43,570 nucleotides of DNA from positions 1-43,570 of the forward strand of contig CALDGX010000107.1 in assembly GCA_937941715.1 (NCBI GenBank), written 5' to 3'. Below, one piece after another: positions 16,395 to 24,224 of the stretch; position 1 is the first letter of the stretch; each line of letters opens with the position of its first letter. Source of the DNA: an uncultured Chloracidobacterium sp. Its GTDB lineage: Bacteria; Acidobacteriota; Blastocatellia; Pyrinomonadales; Pyrinomonadaceae. Made by a program: the position numbers and the translations under genes. The notes beneath the pieces are model-generated. The model was given only the letters and a program-made list of their open reading frames with translations, ran no database searches and was not told the DNA's origin.

Positions 16395-17840
16395 TCATTT
16401 TCTGACCGAGTCAATGATGGCTTGAGCGGCCTGTTCGGCTATCGCCGAGATCAGATCGTCGCCGTCGGACTTTGCCTTTGCCTTGAATTGCCTGGTCAGC
16501 GGCGAGCTGTTGTCAGCGATCGATGTGACCTTGAGATCGAGTGTGATCTCATCCTTCGATTTGACCCGGCCCGCGACAGTTCCCGCCGATACGATCGCGT
16601 TGGTCGCCATCTGTCCCGCGATGTTTCCGGCCGTGCTGCCGGTGTGGCCGATGCCGGTCTGGCCCACCACCGGTGCAACCACGCTCATCATCTTTCCAAA
16701 TCCGAAGCCGCCGCCGCCCTTTTTATGCGACGCGGTCGCCACGATGACAAAATCACAATCTTTCGCTTTTGCCTCGTCAGCCTGGGCGGAGGGCAGTTTC
16801 GCCTCGAGCGCGACCAACTCGACATTGGTGCCCTTGAGGTACTCACCCAGCGAGTTTTGTATCGCAGCACTCAGATCGGCGGCCGAGATGCCCTCGCCGA
16901 CTGCACCCGTTTTGATCCCGGGCAGACCGATCCGTATCGTGCCCGCTTTTTTCGGGCCGACCGGTGCGGCCGTTGCCTTGCCCTGTTCAGAGGCGTTCTT
17001 AAGCGTCGAACCGAGGCCGGACTGGGACGGCGATTGCGAGCCGGCCGGCGTGCCGGTGTAATTAGCTCCCGACACGGCGGCGGCCGCGTACATCTGCGAC
17101 GCGTCCTTGACCTCACGATAGTCAGCGGGAACGTCAAACAGCGAAGCGTCGAGCGTTGCTTTGGACATTTCAACGACCTCCTGGATCATCGAAAAGCTCT
17201 CGCGGCCGTTCGCGTCGAAGGACGTCATCTTCTGATAGAGCGGATAGCCGGTTTTGGCGGTTCCGATAGTTTTCGGTACGATCTTGTCGCTGCATCCGCC
17301 GGCCTTGCCGCCCTTATAGCTGCGGTACGGGTTGGCCTGGGTGCACGCGAGGCCAAATTCGGCGTCGATCACCCACATATCCATTTCCATCTTGGTCTTG
17401 GTCGGGTTACATGCGTCGGGTGACGATTCCGTCTCGATCGTCTGGATGATACGGCGGGCCGTAAAGCCAAACATCTGCTTTCGCTCGCCGGTGTCCTTGA
17501 ACGTCGTCGTGACGTACATCGTACCGCCCTTCATCATCGCGGGCTGTGCTCCCGATTTGCCGCTGTCCGGTGTGATGTTGCCGGCACCGTCGTCATAGTA
17601 TGAGACCGTGTAGGTCTTTGTATTCGGATTGATCTGCAGGTCGCGGGCGAGGTCGCACTGGGTGATCGACACCATGGTCCCGCCCATCATCTCGGTGCGC
17701 TGGCGCTTGCCCTTTATATACGTCGTATTTTCGGTCGTCTGACCGCTCATCGTTTGCTTCGTCTTGATCTTGACGTCGGCCATCGCGGTCACCGCCATTC
17801 CAACTATCGCTGCTATCGTAAGTATTGCCGTTCGTTTCAT
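16395..17840 (-). CDS. Secreted DUF4412-type protein with C-terminal glycine-rich module
   Basis: The frame runs up from 17927, but the ATG at 17840 begins a signal peptide (MKRTAILTIAAIVGMAVTAMA) after a GGAGAAAAG site, giving 481 aa. Residues 25-250 resemble DUF4412 (VKIKTKQTMSGQTTENTTYIKGKRQRTEM and the later LDASLFDVPADYREV). After a low-complexity linker, about residues 300-480 form a second domain: an alpha/beta start (IRIGLPGIKTGAVGEGISAADLSAAIQNSL), a DCDFVIVATASHKKGGGGFGFGK segment, a glycine-zipper-like stretch (VGQTGIGHTGSTAGNIAGQ) and a closing strand-helix. I do not know its function. A periplasmic or outer-membrane-associated role is inferred. It has its own terminator, and element B lies 92 bases upstream. 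Confidence 0.82.
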   Translation of the reverse strand: MKRTAILTIAAIVGMAVTAMADVKIKTKQTMSGQTTENTTYIKGKRQRTEMMGGTMVSITQCDLARDLQINPNTKTYTVSYYDDGAGNITPDSGKSGAQPAMMKGGTMYVTTTFKDTGERKQMFGFTARRIIQTIETESSPDACNPTKTKMEMDMWVIDAEFGLACTQANPYRSYKGGKAGGCSDKIVPKTIGTAKTGYPLYQKMTSFDANGRESFSMIQEVVEMSKATLDASLFDVPADYREVKDASQMYAAAAVSGANYTGTPAGSQSPSQSGLGSTLKNASEQGKATAAPVGPKKAGTIRIGLPGIKTGAVGEGISAADLSAAIQNSLGEYLKGTNVELVALEAKLPSAQADEAKAKDCDFVIVATASHKKGGGGFGFGKMMSVVAPVVGQTGIGHTGSTAGNIAGQMATNAIVSAGTVAGRVKSKDEITLDLKVTSIADNSSPLTRQFKAKAKSDGDDLISAIAEQAAQAIIDSVRK

Positions 17841-17932
17841 TTCTTTTCTCCGATCTTGTTTAAGAATGCGTTGCTTATATGAATTCGAGCCGAGCATGTC
17901 GATCGGGTACGGCCGATCTGCCCTCAACCCGT

Positions 17933-17961
17933 AAGGCGAAGTGCACGGCCGGAAAGTATCA
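17933..17961 (-). promoter_or_regulatory. Two-box element B, putative ECF promoter of the DUF4412 gene
   Basis: On the minus strand it reads TGATACTTT, 11 bases, then CTTCGCCTT, followed by ACGG as in element A. It ends 92 bases before the DUF4412 ATG. There is no coding remnant around it, so it is not the tail of a lost sigma gene. Confidence 0.6.
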
Positions 17962-18013
17962 ATCGTGAAGTTAATTTATTGTCGGAGTAGATCGGAGGGT
18001 GCGGCCAGCTTCG

Positions 18014-18424
18014 TCAGTCGCACCAGACGAGTTCGGCGGCACCGCCGCGGCGTCCCCAGAGGATGGCGCTTTGGCAAAATTCGCGGCCGAGCTCGATGGC
18101 GGCATCGAGCGAAATATCCTCAACGAAAAACGATGCTTCGGGCGGCCAATCGCCGGATTCGCTTGTCCCGTAACCGCGCAAATAGCGGTGTCCGGCATGT
18201 GTCAAACGCTCGGCGAGGCGGTCCTGGGCCTCAAGATTTACGTACTCCGGGGTCGGTGTCGAGTTTGGATTGTACGCTGTCAGAAAAGCCCAGCTGCCGA
18301 GTGAGTTCTCCGCAAGATGGGCCTCGAGTTCCCGATTTTCCCGACCGAGCCGGATGACAAATCGCACATCGCCGTCCTCGACGACGTATATGGCCAGACG
18401 ATACATTTCAGCGAGATCGGTCAT
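18014..18424 (-). CDS. DUF3293 domain protein
   Basis: This 136-aa soluble protein matches the DUF3293 pattern: WAFLTAYNPNS, a following N(L)EAQDRLAERL helix, a GYGTSESGDWPPEASFFVEDIS block with the conserved Glu, and a C-terminal AIELGREFCQSAILWG segment. The family is widespread in bacteria and has no known function. No partner is evident. It lies downstream of the VOC gene but is cut off from it by a good terminator. No Shine-Dalgarno sequence is visible at the ATG. Confidence 0.85.
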   Translation of the reverse strand: MTDLAEMYRLAIYVVEDGDVRFVIRLGRENRELEAHLAENSLGSWAFLTAYNPNSTPTPEYVNLEAQDRLAERLTHAGHRYLRGYGTSESGDWPPEASFFVEDISLDAAIELGREFCQSAILWGRRGGAAELVWCD

Positions 18425-18448
18425 TGACGTACCGCGATATTATAGCCC

Positions 18449-18487
18449 AAAAAGCCGCGGCCGGCTTGTTTCCAAACCGACCGCGGC
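18449..18487 (-). terminator. Intrinsic terminator of the VOC gene
   Basis: On the minus strand GCCGCGG/CCGCGGC plus an inner CGG/CCG (one mismatch between them) closes a 12-base loop (18454-18487). Five T residues follow (18449-18453). It lies 22 bases after the VOC stop and just before the DUF3293 gene. Confidence 0.8.
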
Positions 18488-18509
18488 ACAATTGCGATCA
18501 CCTGTGTTA

Positions 18510-19061
18510 TTAACCGATAACGCCCGCGTAATTGTTCGCGTATTTCGGCGGCAATGGCGCCTCCAGGAAATTGGCCCAATTCTCCGGCGTCGCGAGTTCC
18601 TGGTATCGGGCGGTCATTTCAGGCGTATTGACCTCGAGCATAAAGCGGTCCTCGATCCAAAACTCGATCAGTTGAAACAGTCCGCGTCCGCGATTTGCGG
18701 TAAAGCAGCGCCAACCCTCACGCTTTGCGATCGCCTTGATCGATTCTTCGTCGAGCGGCGAATTGATGTTCAGGTGAACCGAGCCGAAAAGCGTCGTCTC
18801 GTTGTCGGGGACAAATGTACCCTCAAAATCGTCAGTCACCGTCTCGATCGAAAAACCTTCTTCGTCAGGCACACCGATGCCGGGCACGATCTGAACATGA
18901 GCGGGCACAAACTCGACCATCGACCCTTTGCCGTCATCGGCAAATGCTACATAGCCGCCCGGGCTCGGCGGAAACGGCATCGCGTAGCCGCCCCATAGCT
19001 CAGCCACAACGTTCGCGACGTGTTCCGGATCATTAACCCCGATTGAAATATGATTGATCAT
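18510..19061 (-). CDS. VOC-fold (glyoxalase-like) protein
   Basis: This 183-aa protein opens MINHISIGVNDPEHVANVVAELWGG, the first beta-alpha unit of vicinal-oxygen-chelate proteins, with a possible metal His at residue 4. It continues with GGYVAFADDGKGSMVEFVP, and a second repeat beginning SVHLNINSP with EFWIEDRFMLEV. The VOC superfamily covers glyoxalases, dioxygenases and resistance proteins, and the substrate here cannot be assigned. It directly follows the ECF sigma gene (77 bp). The two-box element A starts on the sigma stop codon, so this gene probably has its own sigma-dependent promoter. Confidence 0.85.
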   Translation of the reverse strand: MINHISIGVNDPEHVANVVAELWGGYAMPFPPSPGGYVAFADDGKGSMVEFVPAHVQIVPGIGVPDEEGFSIETVTDDFEGTFVPDNETTLFGSVHLNINSPLDEESIKAIAKREGWRCFTANRGRGLFQLIEFWIEDRFMLEVNTPEMTARYQELATPENWANFLEAPLPPKYANNYAGVIG

Positions 19062-19112
19062 TGCAGTATCTCCCTAGTATGAATTTCGGACCGTTAACGT
19101 CCGTCATACCGT

Positions 19113-19141
19113 AAGGCGGAACCGCATTCGAAAAAGTATCA
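19113..19141 (-). promoter_or_regulatory. Two-box element A, putative ECF promoter of the VOC gene
   Basis: On the minus strand it reads TGATACTTT, 11 bases, then TTCCGCCTT, followed by ACGG. Its first three bases are the TGA stop of the ECF sigma gene. It ends 51 bases before the VOC ATG, almost the same distance as element C to its gene. Confidence 0.6.
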
Positions 19142-19711
19142 GGAGTGGTTGGTGAGCTGGCCGTAGAGCCATGCCTTGGCCATTCTCCAATGGCGTTTGA
19201 CAGTGATGACCGAGACGCCCATCACCTCGGCGGTTTCCTCAAAGGTGAGGCCGCCGAAGTATCTGAGCTCGACGAGTTTGGCCTTGGTCGGGTCGATCTT
19301 GGCAAGTTCATTGAGTACGTCGTCGAGCGCGATCAGCTCGGTGCTTTGCTCATCGGCCTTATCGATATCCTCGTTGAGGGTCATGATCTGAAACTCACCA
19401 CCCCGCTTTTCGGCGTTGTGTTGTCGGGCATAGTCGACCAGAATACGCCGCATCTGGTTGGCCGCAACGCCGATAAAATGGGCTTTGCTCTGCCAATTGA
19501 CACGCGTAATGTCGACCATCTTGAGGTAGGCTTCGTGGACAAGAGCGGTCGGCTGCAGCGTGTGGTCGGAACGCTCACGCCGCAGGTAGTTTGCCGCCAG
19601 ACGCTTCAGTTCGTCATAGATCAGCGGCAAAAGGTCGCTCATCACGTCCTTGTCGCCCTCTGACAGCTTGATCAACATTCCGGTCGTGTCCTGAGATCTG
19701 ATGTGCGTCAT
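19139..19711 (-). CDS. ECF-type RNA polymerase sigma factor
   Basis: This 190-aa protein matches the ECF group common in Acidobacteriota and Planctomycetota (the TIGR02999 type). The region 2 part is DELKRLAANYLRRERSDHTLQPTALVHEAYLKMV ... FIGVAANQMRRILVDYAR. The region 4 part is LVELRYFGGLTFEETAEVMGVSVITVKRHWRMAKAWLYGQL, a helix-turn-helix that reads the -35 box. There is no anti-sigma gene beside it. Members of this group often stand next to TPR-containing Ser/Thr kinases, and such a kinase lies 6 kb away here. Regulation by phosphorylation is a possibility only. Its stop codon forms the start of element A. Confidence 0.93.
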   Translation of the reverse strand: MTHIRSQDTTGMLIKLSEGDKDVMSDLLPLIYDELKRLAANYLRRERSDHTLQPTALVHEAYLKMVDITRVNWQSKAHFIGVAANQMRRILVDYARQHNAEKRGGEFQIMTLNEDIDKADEQSTELIALDDVLNELAKIDPTKAKLVELRYFGGLTFEETAEVMGVSVITVKRHWRMAKAWLYGQLTNHS

Positions 19712-19792
19712 AAATCGTCGGTACCAGAGGGTTAATATATCGCTTTTGATGGGATATTGGAATAGTTTTCGATCAAGCGGGTGTCGGAGCCG

Positions 19793-22045
19793 TCATGGCG
19801 AACGCCTGCCCTGTACATATCGCTCATAAACTATTTTGGGAGTGTCGAGATTGCGCCCCGTTTTGATGTTGACCGCGAGCCTTATGAACTGTGCCATCGA
19901 CCACGCGAGCGGGGTCGCTGAGCCGGTGCCTTCGCCGAATTTGAGTTCGGGGACGAACTGTTTATCGATCTTTTTCGGAGTGACCTTTTTGTCCCAGACC
20001 TGTTCGGGGATCATGAGGCCTTCGTTGGCGAAGCCGAGCATTGTATTTAGTCGGGCAAGAGCTGGCGACAGACACTCAGTCTTGTATGGCAACACCGAAC
20101 TGCATTGTGCGAGCTCGTATTGCCCCCGCTCACCGCTCAGCAACGCCCAGAGCCTGCCTTTGCCGGTGTATTTCCCGTCCCAGTTCCAGCGGCGGCCGTC
20201 GTCCATTTCGCCGTAGCCGTCGTGGTTATAGCGGTAGAATCCGGGACCGTTTGGCGTGTCGACCTTGATGACCTGGTCGATGACCTTGACGCTCTTTGCG
20301 ATGAGCGGATCGTCGGCCGGTTTGATGCCGAGGCGAACGAGTTCGAGAAAACCGGCGTCGACGATGTCGCGTTCGTCGAAGAAACCGGCACCGTTGTTGA
20401 GTTCGATCTTGTCGCCCGAGTCCGGTTTCCCGTTCTGCGTTATTCGCAGGTAATACTTGCCATCGCCGTACCGGCCGGTCTTTGTCGCGGTCCACTTCTC
20501 GACGTTCGCCTGCCAGTCATCGGCCGTGCGAAGCCAAAGATCGGCACTTTTCTGATCGCCGTTCTTAGACGCAATATCGGCAGCACAGACCAGTCCGGCG
20601 ATCTCGGCGGCAATGGTTGAGGGCGAATAACCGCCCTCTTCTTCCCAACGCTCCTGCGGCGTTTTCGGGCCGTTTTTGACTATGAAATCAGCGGCTTTCC
20701 TGACGTGATTTTCGTACGTAGCCTTATCAAACCGCCCCAACTGCCACGCCATTATGAGCGGATATGCGACCTCGTCCATCTGCAGCGAGCCCCAAAACGG
20801 CTTGCCGTCTAGCCACGAATTCTGCGGAAAACTGCCGTCGCTCTTTTGCTGTACGTTAAATAGAAAATCAAGTGCCCGCGTCGCCGCGGCCTTGTCCCCG
20901 AGGGCCATGTACGCGGTAAATACCTGATACAGATCGCGCGACCAGACCAGATGGTAACCGCCGATATTGTTCTCGTTGGCATTCGCCCCGCCGCCCCATG
21001 GTACGGTCAGGCTCGCGATATTGGCACCGCGAGCTGTCTTGTCCTCGAGCATCTTGAGCTGCATCGCAGCCATGTTGAACTGTGCCTGATACTTCGGGTC
21101 AACCTTTGGAAGCGTTTTGACGTAATCCGACCAGCCTTTTTCGTATTCAGCGAGGCACGTGTCAAAGCCCTTCGTCAGCGATCTCGCGGCGGTTCCGCCG
21201 GCGGTCAGGATGTCGTATTCACCTTTGCCAAATCCGAGCGCCACGGTAAAGCGGGCGGGCGAATCGATCCTCGCCATCTGAGCAACGTTGCCCTTGCCGG
21301 CGGCGTTATAGGGGTTTGCGATCGTTCCAAATTTGCGAAGCTCCTCGATGCCGTCGTTGACGCCGCGAAACCCGTTGTTAAGCTCCGAGATGTTGCTCGA
21401 AAACACGACCGCCGACGCCATGCCGTTATCGTCCGACCCGATGCCCGTGTTCGCGTCGGCCTTTTTGACCGCGGTCTTGCCCGCCGGATCCGTGTAGGAA
21501 CTCTCGACTTCCATACTTGCAAGCGGAGAATACGCCTTGTCGCCCATGCCGCTGTTTCCGAGCGATGGATCGTAGTATGCGTATAGATTGAGCGACTTGT
21601 TACGTGTTTCAAAGCGGACGTCGATCAGCACCGAATCCCGCTCAGGGTCGGTCGTATAGGTTTTCGTGATCGTCCATTCGCCCGACTTTGCTGTGTTGAT
21701 CTGTTGAAACGTCGGCGAATCGGGCCGCAGCACCTTGATCTGATGCACCGCGTCATCCTGCTCCGTCTCGACCGTTTTTGTTTTGGGGTTTACAACGACA
21801 AACTGCAGCAGATGGACGTTGGCTACAGTCACATCCGGATAATAGACCTCGGTCATCACACCCTGAGCGAGTGTAAACCACACTTTCGATTCCAGCGTTG
21901 CCGATGTGCCGACGCCCTGCTTACCGGCCGTCGCCCACTGAGCGTCCTTACCCGGCCCGCCGGGTGCAACATTCTGAGCAAGGCTCAGATACGTAAAAAG
22001 CAAAATGTAAAAGGGCAAGAGGATCCTGCCGCGACGCATGTACAT
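19793..22045 (-). CDS. Glucoamylase / glucodextranase-like enzyme (GH15), secreted
   Basis: The frame opens at 22186, but the ATG at 22045 follows an AGGGG site and a signal peptide begins there (MYMRRGRILLPFYILLFTYLSLAQ), leaving 751 aa. The N-terminal beta-sandwich typical of bacterial GH15 enzymes begins at PGGPGKDAQWATAGKQGVGTS. The (alpha/alpha)6 barrel includes VWSRDLYQVFTAYMALGD, FPQNSWLDGKPFWGSLQMDEVAYPLIMAWQ and WNWDGKYTGKGRLWALLSGERGQYELA. These enzymes release glucose from the non-reducing ends of starch or dextran-type chains. It is the last gene of the alpha-glucan locus, 37 bp after the lipoprotein gene. Confidence 0.93.
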   Translation of the reverse strand: MYMRRGRILLPFYILLFTYLSLAQNVAPGGPGKDAQWATAGKQGVGTSATLESKVWFTLAQGVMTEVYYPDVTVANVHLLQFVVVNPKTKTVETEQDDAVHQIKVLRPDSPTFQQINTAKSGEWTITKTYTTDPERDSVLIDVRFETRNKSLNLYAYYDPSLGNSGMGDKAYSPLASMEVESSYTDPAGKTAVKKADANTGIGSDDNGMASAVVFSSNISELNNGFRGVNDGIEELRKFGTIANPYNAAGKGNVAQMARIDSPARFTVALGFGKGEYDILTAGGTAARSLTKGFDTCLAEYEKGWSDYVKTLPKVDPKYQAQFNMAAMQLKMLEDKTARGANIASLTVPWGGGANANENNIGGYHLVWSRDLYQVFTAYMALGDKAAATRALDFLFNVQQKSDGSFPQNSWLDGKPFWGSLQMDEVAYPLIMAWQLGRFDKATYENHVRKAADFIVKNGPKTPQERWEEEGGYSPSTIAAEIAGLVCAADIASKNGDQKSADLWLRTADDWQANVEKWTATKTGRYGDGKYYLRITQNGKPDSGDKIELNNGAGFFDERDIVDAGFLELVRLGIKPADDPLIAKSVKVIDQVIKVDTPNGPGFYRYNHDGYGEMDDGRRWNWDGKYTGKGRLWALLSGERGQYELAQCSSVLPYKTECLSPALARLNTMLGFANEGLMIPEQVWDKKVTPKKIDKQFVPELKFGEGTGSATPLAWSMAQFIRLAVNIKTGRNLDTPKIVYERYVQGRRSP

Positions 22046-22082
22046 GTTCAACACCCCTCTGCCCTTTACTTTTTCCTTCTTA

Positions 22083-22739
22083 CTATTTCTTTTCGAACTT
22101 ACCGTCCTTCCACTCGAGATCATATAGCTTTTTGCCCTTTTCGCTGATCTCATAGTCCTTGCTCTGCTCGACGATCTTTTTCGCAAACACCTTGACGGTA
22201 GTGCCGACTCGGGGCAGTTCGTACCAGTTCTTTTTGCTGAATTCAGGTACGACGGTCGATGAGATATCCGACCACTTGCCGTCCTTATAGTCGAGGAAGT
22301 AAAAATCGTTCATCATCTCGCCCGAGGTCGCAAGGCCGACGAGATATGTCCCGTCCGGGCGTTTGAATATCGCCATCTCGATACACGATTGGGCACCATC
22401 GCAGCCGCCCTTGAAATACCCGTTGGCCGTATCCTCGACCTCGGTGTAGGTCTTTAGATATTCCGCACGGGCTTTGCTGCAGTCCTTGTCGCTCTCACGC
22501 ATACAGCCCTCGAGCGTAAAGTACTTATCGGGCAAAAGCGTAAAGAAATCGCGGATCGTCTTCGGACCGTCATTTGCACCCGCCGGTTTGGGCGTCGGCG
22601 ATGGCGCCGCTGCCGCGGAACCGGCCGCGTTTGCCGAGGCAGTTTTATTCTCCGAACCGGACGCGTTGCTTGATGCAGGAGCAGTGCCGCATGCGTAAAA
22701 GCCAAGAAAAGACGCTAGACAAAGTGTGATCATCTTCAT
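22083..22739 (-). CDS. Putative lipoprotein, unknown function
   Basis: The long frame begins at 23060 inside the upstream amylase gene. The first sensible start is the ATG at 22739, giving 218 aa with a lipoprotein-like leader (MKMITLCLASFLGFYACG, lipid Cys at 17; the -3 residue is not ideal). A Ser/Ala/Pro-rich linker of about 40 residues follows. The folded part, from IRDFFTLLPDKYFTLEGCMRESDKDC on, contains Cys residues that could pair and a strand-rich section (MAIFKRPDGTYLVGLATSGEMMNDFYFLDYKDGKWSDIS). I do not recognise the family. Position between two amylolytic genes suggests an envelope accessory role, but that is guilt by association. Confidence 0.75.
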   Translation of the reverse strand: MKMITLCLASFLGFYACGTAPASSNASGSENKTASANAAGSAAAAPSPTPKPAGANDGPKTIRDFFTLLPDKYFTLEGCMRESDKDCSKARAEYLKTYTEVEDTANGYFKGGCDGAQSCIEMAIFKRPDGTYLVGLATSGEMMNDFYFLDYKDGKWSDISSTVVPEFSKKNWYELPRVGTTVKVFAKKIVEQSKDYEISEKGKKLYDLEWKDGKFEKK

Positions 22740-22792
22740 ATTTCTGAGGCTATCGTATTTGCTTACAGGGTGTCTATAGTTGATCGGCGTTG

Positions 22793-24199
22793 TCACATTT
22801 TTCGCCTGAAGATCCTGAATCCAAATCCGTCGAGGCTCAGCGTCGGCAGGCCGTTGCCCGGCGCTTTCGCAGCCGATGCTTTTTCGTCGTCGGGCGGCAG
22901 CGGGTTGCCGATGTTCGGCGTTATTTCTTCGAAACTGCCGCCTAACTCGACCGAGCCGAAGAACGGAGCGTTGGACATATTGATCGCAACGACAAGTTCT
23001 TCGCTGCCTGTGCGGCGGGCGAATGTCAGTACCCTCGATTCGTCCGAATTTCTCAGCCATACGACGCTGCCGCGGCGAAGTGCGACTGAGCTCTTTCGCA
23101 GGGCGATCATCGACTTATAGAACCGCGGAAACTCAGGCCGACGCTCGGCAAACTGCCAGAAGATCGGCAGACGCTCAAACAGGGCCGGTGCGCCCGACTC
23201 GGCAGTATCACCGACCTCCATACCGTTGTAGATCAGCGGCAGTCCGTCCAGCGTAAATGCCAACGTCTGTCCGGCAAGCGCTCCCTTTTCGCCAAAACGG
23301 GCGATCGCCCGGCGCTCGTCGTGATTGTCCGAAAACCGCATTCTGATGGCACCTTTCGCATTTGTCGCCAGTTGCTCTTCCCAAAGTTTGCGAAGCGCCG
23401 ATGCCGGCTTTGCTCCCTGCAGCACATCGGTCAGCGTGCTGTGCATATTCCACGCATAGTCGACGTCAAACGCCTTTACGAGAAGGTCCGGCTTTTCGGC
23501 CTCGGCCAGCCAGATGGTGTTTGGCTTGACCTTATCGACCTCGGCACGTGCCTCTTCCCAAAAATCGGTCGGTATGAAAAGTGCCACGTCGCAGCGAAAT
23601 CCGTCCAGGTCATAATCGCGTATCCAACTCTTGAGATTATCGATGATGTATTTACGCAGTTCCGGCTTGCTGTAGTCGAGCCCTGCGACATCGGCCCAAT
23701 CGGGCACCGGCGGCACGATCTCGCCCTTGTCATTCTTTTTGTAGAACTCAGGATGTTCGGTTATCAGCTTGTTGTCCCACGCCGTGTGGTTGAGAACCAC
23801 GTCGATGATGACCTTCAGGTTGCGTTTGTGAGCCTCGGCCACAAGCCGTTTGAGGTCCGCGGGCGTGCCGTAATCAGGGTTGACGCCGTAATAATCACGA
23901 ACCGCGTACGGCGAGCCGACCGAACCTTTCTTTTTCACCTGCCCGACCGGATGCACCGGCATCAGCCACAGCACATCGACGCCGAGCGTCTTGATGCGGT
24001 CGAGATCGCCCGTGATCGAGTTAAAGTCGCCCTTCTGCGAGTAGGCACGCTCCCAGATCTGATAGATCACGGCGTCCTTTACCCATTCTTGCGAGCTGCG
24101 AGCGGTCTCTCTGGAAACATCCCGCGACGGCTGTTGCTGGCCAAATACGCAGCTCGCAAGAAAGATCGATAAAGCGATTGAAGCAAGTTTGTTTTTCAT
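22793..24199 (-). CDS. Alpha-amylase family enzyme (GH13), probable lipoprotein
   Basis: This 468-aa GH13 enzyme has leader MKNKLASIALSIFLASCVFG, where LASC is a good lipobox, so it is probably lipid-anchored. The barrel motifs are VDVLWLMPVHPVG, VIIDVVLNHTAWD (region I), DGFRCDVALF (region II with the nucleophile Asp), WLAEAEKPD (region III with the acid/base Glu) and FSDNHDERRA (region IV with the transition-state Asp). It also has a C-terminal beta domain. It should cut alpha-1,4 glucans; fine specificity is not clear. An SD-like GAGGGGGG lies upstream of the ATG, and the MFS gene is 25 bp before it. Confidence 0.93.
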   Translation of the reverse strand: MKNKLASIALSIFLASCVFGQQQPSRDVSRETARSSQEWVKDAVIYQIWERAYSQKGDFNSITGDLDRIKTLGVDVLWLMPVHPVGQVKKKGSVGSPYAVRDYYGVNPDYGTPADLKRLVAEAHKRNLKVIIDVVLNHTAWDNKLITEHPEFYKKNDKGEIVPPVPDWADVAGLDYSKPELRKYIIDNLKSWIRDYDLDGFRCDVALFIPTDFWEEARAEVDKVKPNTIWLAEAEKPDLLVKAFDVDYAWNMHSTLTDVLQGAKPASALRKLWEEQLATNAKGAIRMRFSDNHDERRAIARFGEKGALAGQTLAFTLDGLPLIYNGMEVGDTAESGAPALFERLPIFWQFAERRPEFPRFYKSMIALRKSSVALRRGSVVWLRNSDESRVLTFARRTGSEELVVAINMSNAPFFGSVELGGSFEEITPNIGNPLPPDDEKASAAKAPGNGLPTLSLDGFGFRIFRRKM

Positions 24200-24224
24200 G
24201 TTCGAAAGTGCCCCCCTCGTTCGA

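Noticed and set aside
17933..17961. Element B as the remnant of a lost ECF sigma gene, because element A starts on the sigma stop codon
   Set aside because: The bases before element B do not encode the sigma C-terminus (no trace of AKAWLYGQL), and element C also has no sigma sequence nearby.
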